From Mesolinea sp964536465 (GTDB lineage: Bacteria; Chloroflexota; Anaerolineae; Anaerolineales; Anaerolineaceae), in contig CAZHXQ010000057.1 of NCBI GenBank assembly GCA_964536465.1, forward strand, positions 1-11,851: DNA of 11,851 nt, in the 5' to 3' direction. The translations under genes were made by a program, and so were the position numbers. Shown in pieces: positions 7,493 to 11,851 of the stretch (positions within the stretch are counted from its first letter, which is position 1; the number at the start of each line of letters is the position of its first letter). The notes below the pieces were generated by a model. The model worked only from the letters and a program-made list of their open reading frames with translations. It did no database searches and had not been told where the DNA came from.

Positions 7493-7911
7493 TTCTTCTT
7501 TTCAGGTGGTTTGGTGTCTACAGGCTTCTTTTTTAAGCCCATAAACAACCCCATCACAGTGCCCACAAAGGTAGTAAAGGCAATGACCAAGCCCTTGCCC
7601 CCCCACTTTTCGAAAATTGGACGGGCTTCCAGCATGGCCAGAAACAGAAAGAACATTCCGAAGTATTTCAGGAAGATCAGCAACTGTTGTTTGAATGAGT
7701 AACCCTTCTTCCAGATCTGGATAACTGTCACCACCAGACCGGATAACACACTCAACAGCACCACCGGGCTCAAATCTACGGGGCGGTCCGGATTTCTATA
7801 GAAAATGCCGTAATAAGCGCCTAACGCTGCCCCGACAAGCAGATATTGAAAATAAAGGCGGTAACCTTGTTTAGTTGTCGACCCGCCTTTTTTATTTGCG
7901 TTTTCAGTCAT
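7489..7911 (-). CDS. Four-helix integral membrane protein of unknown function
   Basis: A 140-aa protein with four predicted membrane helices (about 18-38, 48-67, 76-97, 106-125), a hydrophilic Lys-rich N-terminus and a strongly basic C-terminal tail (KKKPVDTKPPEKKK), which by the positive-inside rule places both ends in the cytoplasm. No catalytic motif is visible and I do not recognise the family. The gene overlaps the dehydrogenase stop by an ATGA at its start and the PfkB kinase start by an ATGA at its end, so it is translationally locked between two metabolic enzymes. It lacks PTS signatures and is too small to be a known EIIC. Possible roles (auxiliary subunit of the transporter, small solute channel, membrane anchor for neighbouring enzymes) are conjecture. 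Confidence 0.8.
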   Translation of the reverse strand: MTENANKKGGSTTKQGYRLYFQYLLVGAALGAYYGIFYRNPDRPVDLSPVVLLSVLSGLVVTVIQIWKKGYSFKQQLLIFLKYFGMFFLFLAMLEARPIFEKWGGKGLVIAFTTFVGTVMGLFMGLKKKPVDTKPPEKKK

Positions 7912-9653
7912 AGTTTCCAGTTTTCTTCAAACAACACTTTTTCAGCCTCACGGGTCCAGGTGTGTTGTGGTCCCATTTTCTTCGCCACCTCAGGGTATTT
8001 CTCAGCGACTTCAGCCAAGGATAGCAGCGGCAAATCTTCCAGCTGCGGATAAATGATGATTTTTCCGGCGTATGTGCCCGCCATCATCGCCTCCATACCA
8101 GCCACGGCTTGTTTCAACCCGCCAACCGCTGCAACGCTGAGATTAGGTGAAAGAGAACCGGCTCTGGTTTTGGAAAGTACTGTTTTTTGGTCAAAGACCG
8201 ATGAACCAGAAGTGCCTGTCAATTGCATGTTATTAAGGAAGATATCATTCAGGTCAATTTCAATCGTAGTGCCGTTGGGAACACCAGCAAAGAAATTGAG
8301 CATCCCGTCTTTACCCAGCAGCAAAGCGGAATCCTGCATAATTTTGGCGTTAGGCACACAGACGACCACATCATCCGCCATTTTTCCATCAGAAAGGTCG
8401 CGAACAACCCCAACCAGGTCTGTGTCTTCTTTTGCGGTATTCACCAGAATCAGTTCCTTGCCGTTTCTTTCAGCAATCGGATCTCCGGTGAGGCGCAGTG
8501 CCTGTAAGCGCTCGTCATTGATATCAGTAACAATCACGGTCTTGGGCCCGGGTACAAGTTCGAGCGAGCGCTGGACGTGCATTGCACCCATCGGGCCAGC
8601 GCCACCGATTACCACGAGCAGTCCATCGGGCTTGAGTTCAGAGCGGTTTCGCTCTGGGCCATAGGCGCTGCTGATCTCGCTGCCATCGCTGCCGATATAA
8701 GTGGTGTAATGGTAATGAATGCGCCCGGCGTCTACGATCACTTTACCATCGAGTGGCTGGTCGCTGACGATATTAAGCGTACCTCTAAAAGCGATTTGTT
8801 TGGCGACCTCCGAGACCAGCTCGTCGCTGCCTGGTTCGAGCAGGACAATGTCGTCAAAGCCCTTACCTGCTGTGCTTTCTTTGGCGAAGGCGGCAATTTG
8901 CTCTCTACCAATCGCACCGACCTCGAAAACTTCAGCGCGGTCACTTTTGTGGCTGTGCACCAGGTCCACGATTTGTGGACTGGTATTGGTAAGGAAAATC
9001 CGGGATGGTTTTTCGAGCCCCTCAGAAAAAGTGTATTCTTTTTCAGGATGGCTGGGACCATCAATCCACATCAGACCGCCTTCCAAAGGAGAAAGACGAC
9101 GCCTTTGAGTATAAGCAGCTTCGACGCAAGCCCAGGGCTCTGTGAGAGCAGACTCTGAGTAGCCCAATTCCCCTTCAACCGGGATCAAATATTCAGAATC
9201 ATCAGCCTCGAAAATTTCTTTTCCGATCAGATGATACTGAATCAAGCCACCGGGAATGGTGTAACCATAAGCAGTGGCGACCTTATTGTCGTAGATATCC
9301 GGTTGAATCGCCAGTTTTTGACCGGGAAGATAGCGCTCGGCCAGGTTTTCGCCGACCTCAATTACGGTGAAGGCAGCTTCATGACCAAGCCTGGTCGGCT
9401 GCACAGACAGATCGCGGTTGTAAAGCTTGGGATGCTGACCACCTTGCTTGATCAGCTTGACATCCGAGAAGCACAAACCAACTGCATCAACCCGCACTAA
9501 AATTTGATCTGGACCGGGCTCGGGCATGGGAAAGAGCTCGGGCTTTCCATCGCGACCGACGTTCTCTAACCCCGCGCCATACATATTCCAGCCCATCACC
9601 TTTTCAGGCAGGCGGTAATCGAGGTCAACATACTTACGGAATTTATCGTCCAT
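7908..9653 (-). CDS. Extra-long zinc-type medium-chain dehydrogenase, SorE-like, with a second Rossmann-like domain
   Basis: NAD(P)-dependent alcohol/polyol dehydrogenase of 581 aa, where the MDR family is normally 340-420 aa. The GroES-like catalytic domain spans about 30-190, with expected zinc ligands C61 (VGLCFSD), H91/E92 (LGHE) and E172 (TEPWACVEAAY). The four-cysteine structural zinc lobe is absent, as in sorbose-1-phosphate reductase-type members. A canonical nucleotide-binding domain begins only at 343, with VVIGGAGPMGAMH (347-359, GxGxxG-type) and an acidic residue at VTDIND (375-380). Between them (about 194-340) lies an extra segment that looks like a degenerate MDR nucleotide-binding half: it keeps a terminal strand pattern (GRIHYHYTTYIGSDGS, 310-325) but has no glycine-rich loop. 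AGKIIIYPQLEDLPLLSL (529-546) is the usual C-terminal return to the catalytic domain. The ribosome site AAGGA lies 5 bases before ATG, 17 bases after the EIIA gene. Likely job: oxidation of the PTS-produced polyol phosphate to a ketose phosphate. Confidence 0.88.
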   Translation of the reverse strand: MDDKFRKYVDLDYRLPEKVMGWNMYGAGLENVGRDGKPELFPMPEPGPDQILVRVDAVGLCFSDVKLIKQGGQHPKLYNRDLSVQPTRLGHEAAFTVIEVGENLAERYLPGQKLAIQPDIYDNKVATAYGYTIPGGLIQYHLIGKEIFEADDSEYLIPVEGELGYSESALTEPWACVEAAYTQRRRLSPLEGGLMWIDGPSHPEKEYTFSEGLEKPSRIFLTNTSPQIVDLVHSHKSDRAEVFEVGAIGREQIAAFAKESTAGKGFDDIVLLEPGSDELVSEVAKQIAFRGTLNIVSDQPLDGKVIVDAGRIHYHYTTYIGSDGSEISSAYGPERNRSELKPDGLLVVIGGAGPMGAMHVQRSLELVPGPKTVIVTDINDERLQALRLTGDPIAERNGKELILVNTAKEDTDLVGVVRDLSDGKMADDVVVCVPNAKIMQDSALLLGKDGMLNFFAGVPNGTTIEIDLNDIFLNNMQLTGTSGSSVFDQKTVLSKTRAGSLSPNLSVAAVGGLKQAVAGMEAMMAGTYAGKIIIYPQLEDLPLLSLAEVAEKYPEVAKKMGPQHTWTREAEKVLFEENWKL

Positions 9654-9670
9654 TTAAATCCTTTTCTCGA

Positions 9671-10111
9671 TCAAGCAGCCGACTCTGCGGTCAGCGCCTC
9701 GATAATATCAGACTTCCTGGTTGTGTTTGACAAAAACTGTACCCGCTCGATTTCGTCAACCACTTCAGCCAGGTTCTGTAAAATTCCAAGGTGTTCTTCA
9801 AAGGTCGCAGCAATGCCGACCACCAGGTGCACAAGCTCTTCATCCTCCCAAGGCACACCTGCCGGGATTTGAAGAACTGAGATACTGGTTTCTTTGATGT
9901 ACTTGAGATCGGGGAATTCGCCGTGAGGAATCGCTACGCCGTTGCCAATTAAGGTCGACATGGTTTTTTCTCGCGAGAGCATCCCTTTTACATAAGGCGC
10001 CTCAACGCGGCCAGCCTGGACCAGCAAATCGCCAGCGGCTTGAATGGCTTCTTCCTTGGTTGTTGCCTTTGAATCCAAAAAAATGAGTTCTTCCGTTAAA
10101 ATACGCGCCAT
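9671..10111 (-). CDS. PTS EIIA component, mannitol/fructose type
   Basis: Cytoplasmic phosphocarrier of 146 aa (EIIA of the Mtl/Fru family is about 145-150 aa). It accepts the phosphoryl group from HPr on a histidine and passes it to EIIB. The active site is H63 in IGNGVAIPHGE (55-65), matching the conserved GxAxPHG motif. The upstream REKTMSTLIGNG and downstream EEHLGILQNLAEV (114-126) segments are typical of the fold, including the second conserved His (H116). It is a stand-alone polypeptide like MtlF, rather than fused to EIICB as in E. coli MtlA. A strong ribosome site (AGGAGG, 6 bases before ATG) serves it. It follows the EIIB gene after 62 bases that hold a hairpin. HPr and EI are not in the window and must be supplied elsewhere. 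Confidence 0.94.
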   Translation of the reverse strand: MARILTEELIFLDSKATTKEEAIQAAGDLLVQAGRVEAPYVKGMLSREKTMSTLIGNGVAIPHGEFPDLKYIKETSISVLQIPAGVPWEDEELVHLVVGIAATFEEHLGILQNLAEVVDEIERVQFLSNTTRKSDIIEALTAESAA

Positions 10112-10142
10112 ACTATTCCTCCTGAGGGCCTGCCTGGAGCCG

Positions 10143-10182
10143 GGTAATTCAAGGGGCGCCTGACCGGCACCGTCTAATTACC
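10143..10182 (-). other. Two-part intercistronic stem-loop between the EIIB and EIIA genes
   Basis: An outer 7-bp inverted repeat (GGTAATT at 10143-10149 with AATTACC at 10176-10182, which includes the EIIB stop codon) encloses an inner 6-bp stem (GGCGCC at 10155-10160 against GGCACC at 10166-10171). The single non-Watson-Crick position of the inner stem is a G-U wobble in minus-strand RNA but a C-A mismatch in plus-strand RNA, which fits a structure that works in the operon mRNA. There is no U-run after it, so it is not a classical terminator. A role in mRNA processing or in protecting upstream PTS messages is inference. Confidence 0.5.
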
Positions 10183-10497
10183 TTCGATTTCTTTCCCGTC
10201 CTTAATGTCTGCCACCAACTTATCAAATAATGGGTCATTGAAGAAGAACTTAAAGCTCACCACGACCGCTTCCGGGGCTTTCGTCTTGACAGATTTTTTG
10301 ATACCTTCGTGGCAAATGATGAAATTTGTATTTGGGTCGAGGTTTGTGACCGCCTTGTGATAAATCTTAATATTGTCCAGCTTGGCAGCCTTTAACTTCT
10401 TTTTCATTGCATTGACCGTCATCAGGCTTGAACCAATCCCCGCTTCACAGGCAACCACAATTTCCTTAATGTCTTTTGCATCGATTTTGTTACTCAT
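10174..10497 (-). CDS. PTS EIIB component, mannitol type
   Basis: Cytoplasmic 107-aa phosphocarrier that takes the phosphoryl group from EIIA on a cysteine and transfers it to the sugar during transport by EIIC. The phosphocysteine is C17 in IVVACEAGIGSSLM (13-26), the expected P-loop-like CxxGxGSS motif of the EIIB-Mtl family. The remainder (VTNLDPNTNFIICHEGIKKSV) matches the second strand-helix unit of the fold. I chose the ATG at 10497: it has a well placed AGAAGG, whereas the upstream ATG at 10545 lies inside an intergenic hairpin and adds residues unlike the family. The gene lies 81 bases after the EIIC gene with a perfect hairpin in between. Confidence 0.94.
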   Translation of the reverse strand: MSNKIDAKDIKEIVVACEAGIGSSLMTVNAMKKKLKAAKLDNIKIYHKAVTNLDPNTNFIICHEGIKKSVKTKAPEAVVVSFKFFFNDPLFDKLVADIKDGKEIEGN

Positions 10498-10514
10498 TAC
10501 TCGCCTTCTCTCAC

Positions 10515-10547
10515 CCGTGTTCAGGCAAACAGGCTGCCTGAACACGG
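10515..10547 (-). other. Perfect 13-bp intercistronic hairpin between the EIIC and EIIB genes
   Basis: CCGTGTTCAGGCA (10515-10527) pairs without mismatch with TGCCTGAACACGG (10535-10547) around a 7-nt loop. On the minus strand it begins 31 bases after the EIIC stop codon and ends 17 bases before the EIIB ATG, leaving the EIIB ribosome site free. No U-run follows in either direction, so it is unlikely to terminate transcription. Such stems commonly block 3' exonucleases and set different mRNA levels for genes of one operon; that role here is inferred. Confidence 0.65.
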
Positions 10548-10578
10548 TTTGACTAAATAACTCTTACAAAACTACTTG

Positions 10579-11622
10579 TTAAGCTTCGACAGCTTCTTCA
10601 ACGGCATCGTCTTCCTTGACCGGGAACCGTTTCAGGATCACCCAACCAACCAGGAACGACGCCACGGCGCCAATCAGTACACCCATCAGGACCTGGAAGT
10701 GCCAGCCTTTCGGTGTCATTGCAATATAAGCAAAAATTGAGCCCGGAGACGGGGTAGCGACCAAACCTGCATCGGTGATCACCCACCAGGTGTTGGCCAG
10801 AATTGCGCCAGCATACATGGCCAGAATCATGATAGGGTGAGCAAGCACATAGGGGAAATAAATCTCGTGAATGCCACCAAGGAAGTGGATGATGATCGCG
10901 CCAGGGGCGGATTGCTTGAGCATTCCTCTGCCAGCGACTGCATAAGCCAGAAGCAGACCCAAACCGGGGCCGGGGTTGCTTTCGAGCATGAAGTGGATTG
11001 CCCGACCGGTTTCCTGAGAGGCGACCGCGCCCAAAGGAGCCAAAACACCGATGTTGAGGGCATTGTTGAGGAACAGCACCTTGGCAGGTTCAATGATCAG
11101 CGCTACCAGGGGGAGAAGTTTGATGTCAACCAGCCACTGCACAACGGAGCCGAAGGCATCACTGAATACGGTCACGATTGGACCAATCACAATCATTGCG
11201 AAGATGACTAAAATGACGCCAATGATACCCATCGAGAAGTTGTTGATCAGGAGCTCAAAGCCTACTGGCATTCGGGGCTCCATCCATTCGTCAAATTTCT
11301 TCAGGATCCAGGCAGACAGCGGGCCCATGATCATGGCACCCAGAAGCTGGGGAATAGTCGAGCCAACAATCGCGCCCATAGTTGCCAGAGCGCCCATAAC
11401 GCCACCGCGCTGGCCGTGAACCATAAAACCGCCGGTGTAACCGATCAGAATCGGTAGAAGATAAACCAGGATTGGACCAACCAAAGCCGAGAATTTTTCA
11501 TTCGGGATCCAACCAGTCGCGATGAACATCGCGGTAATCAACCCCCAGGCGATAAAGGCTCCAAGGTTGGGAACAACCATTGACGCCAAAAAACCGCCGT
11601 ACTTTTGAACTCTTTCTTTCAT
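10579..11622 (-). CDS. PTS EIIC component, mannitol family permease
   Basis: Integral membrane transporter of 347 aa, equal to the EIIC part of E. coli MtlA, with about eight or more hydrophobic segments. Hallmarks are the N-terminal VQKYGGFLASMVVPNLGAF (5-23), HGQRGGVMGALATMG (69-83), LNNALNIGVLAPLG (185-198), NPGPGLGLLLAYAVAGRG (216-233) and, most specific, KQSAPGAIIIHFLGGIHEIY (236-255) followed by FPYV, where E253 of the GGIHE motif is the conserved substrate-site glutamate. PSPGSIFAYIAMTPKG (291-306) is also typical. The protein ends in an acidic tail (KEDDAVEEAVEA) with no fused EIIB, so this is a split system. The start has AAGGAG 5 bases before ATG. It is the first gene of the operon, behind a sigma-70-like promoter and a structured leader. 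Motif agreement makes mannitol or a close hexitol the first guess for substrate; arabitol-like polyols remain possible. Confidence 0.95.
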   Translation of the reverse strand: MKERVQKYGGFLASMVVPNLGAFIAWGLITAMFIATGWIPNEKFSALVGPILVYLLPILIGYTGGFMVHGQRGGVMGALATMGAIVGSTIPQLLGAMIMGPLSAWILKKFDEWMEPRMPVGFELLINNFSMGIIGVILVIFAMIVIGPIVTVFSDAFGSVVQWLVDIKLLPLVALIIEPAKVLFLNNALNIGVLAPLGAVASQETGRAIHFMLESNPGPGLGLLLAYAVAGRGMLKQSAPGAIIIHFLGGIHEIYFPYVLAHPIMILAMYAGAILANTWWVITDAGLVATPSPGSIFAYIAMTPKGWHFQVLMGVLIGAVASFLVGWVILKRFPVKEDDAVEEAVEA

Positions 11623-11643
11623 GATTTCTCCTTAGATTTGTTA

Positions 11644-11694
11644 TTAATTTTCAAAAAACGACAAAAATCTGGAAATTATTTCGCTAATTGACAT
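11644..11694 (-). other. Possible 16-codon leader ORF in the operon's 5' untranslated region
   Basis: An ATG at 11694 opens a short frame encoding MSISEIISRFLSFFEN, ending at TAA (11646-11644), 21 bases before the EIIC ATG. It is preceded by AAAGGAGG, but that ribosome site touches the ATG with no spacer, which is poor for initiation; there is no better placed start codon of a usual kind in frame. The peptide could form a short amphipathic helix. It may be a leader peptide, or the AGGAGG may be a decoy or ribosome standby site. Weak support. Confidence 0.25.
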
Positions 11695-11716
11695 CCTCCT
11701 TTCAAAAATAAATCAA

Positions 11717-11756
11717 GATTGCAGGCTAAGATCGGGAAAAAGAAATCTTTGCAATC
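11717..11756 (-). promoter_or_regulatory. 5' leader stem-loop near the predicted transcript start
   Basis: GATTGCA (11717-11723) pairs with TGCAATC (11750-11756), and directly inside it AAGAT (11728-11732) pairs with ATCTT (11745-11749), giving 12 bp with a 4-nt bulge and a 12-nt loop. If transcription starts near 11761, this stem sits at the extreme 5' end of the operon mRNA. It is followed by the U-rich stretch TTGATTTATTTTTG before an AGGAGG. It may stabilise the 5' end or take part in antitermination or attenuation; the sequence does not match a riboswitch or LicT-type antiterminator site that I can recognise. Confidence 0.4.
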
Positions 11757-11767
11757 CATTAAAAGTA

Positions 11768-11796
11768 ATTATATACAAATCAATTCGAAAGCGCAA
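11768..11796 (-). promoter_or_regulatory. Sigma-70-type promoter of the PTS operon
   Basis: On the minus strand a perfect -10 TATAAT (11773-11768) lies exactly 17 bases from TTGCGC (11796-11791), a partial -35 element keeping the TTG. The surroundings are A/T-rich. The predicted start is near 11761, giving a leader of about 140 nt to the EIIC ATG at 11622. The weak -35 suggests dependence on an activator. No regulator binding site could be assigned, although CCAGAT occurs twice just upstream (minus strand, around 11833-11838 and 11817-11822). Confidence 0.65.
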
Positions 11797-11851
11797 GAAC
11801 ATCCGCAAATATCGCCATCTGGAAAGGTTAATATCTGGCTGCGCTGAGAAC

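Noticed and set aside
8053..8664. 203-codon plus-strand ORF opposite the dehydrogenase gene
   Set aside because: It is antisense to a gene with clear family motifs, and its Ser/Pro-rich composition is typical of a shadow frame.
10112..10142. Stem that sequesters the EIIA ribosome site (CTCC with GGAG)
   Set aside because: Only four consecutive pairs with a long loop; too weak to claim.
10498..10545. N-terminal extension of EIIB to the ATG at 10545
   Set aside because: It lies in the intergenic hairpin and adds 16 atypical residues; the ATG at 10497 has a proper ribosome site and the family N-terminus.
11717..11756. LicT/SacY-type antiterminator (RAT) site or known riboswitch in the leader
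   Set aside because: GGATTG at the stem base recalls RAT sites, but the loop and the 3' half do not match, and no riboswitch consensus is recognisable.
11713..11850. Minus-strand frame open from the right edge (about 45 codons) as the end of an upstream gene
   Set aside because: It runs through the predicted promoter and leader stem, is A/T-rich and has no recognisable protein pattern; open length is easily chance.

Overview
The window looks like part of a chromosome from an anaerobic Chloroflexota bacterium, probably class Anaerolineae. This is inferred from protein style: an Agl23-like membrane protein fused to NHL repeats, and a mannitol-type PTS inside a long operon of mixed sugar genes. 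No rRNA or other taxonomic marker is present. Base composition looks uniform, and I see no tRNA, CRISPR array, transposase or phage gene.

Layout. The first 2.2 kb hold the 3' part of a plus-strand gene: a polytopic membrane protein of the TIGR03663/Agl23 (glycosyltransferase 39-like) type ending in a six-repeat NHL propeller. It closes with a strong intrinsic terminator at 2254-2287. The rest, 11622 down to 2290, is one minus-strand array of eleven tightly packed genes. In transcription order these are: mannitol-type PTS EIIC, EIIB and EIIA; an unusually long SorE-like medium-chain dehydrogenase (581 aa); a four-helix membrane protein of unknown function; a PfkB/LacC/FruK-type phosphosugar kinase; a small unknown protein; a histidine phosphatase; a Gfo/Idh/MocA oxidoreductase; an N-acetylmannosamine-6-phosphate 2-epimerase (NanE); and an FGGY (xylulokinase-like) kinase. 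Several junctions are ATGA overlaps or gaps under 30 bases, so co-transcription is likely. A sigma-70-type promoter with a perfect TATAAT and 17-bp spacing lies at 11768-11796, ahead of a roughly 140-nt leader that contains a hairpin.

How the genes could work together (inference). The split EIIC/EIIB/EIIA would import and phosphorylate a hexitol-like sugar. The dehydrogenase would oxidise the resulting polyol phosphate to a ketose phosphate, and the PfkB kinase would make the bisphosphate for glycolysis. NanE, the oxidoreductase and the FGGY kinase point to a second substrate, or to an unusual one such as an amino sugar or pentose derivative. No classical MtlD, NagA/NagB, NanA/NanK, EI, HPr or transcriptional regulator is present in the window, so the true substrate cannot be read from the sequence.

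The main oddities are: the dehydrogenase, which appears to carry two Rossmann-like domains in tandem; three perfect or near-perfect intercistronic hairpins placed between the PTS genes and before the kinase; two orphan proteins embedded in the operon; and a structured 5' leader with a possible 16-codon ORF.
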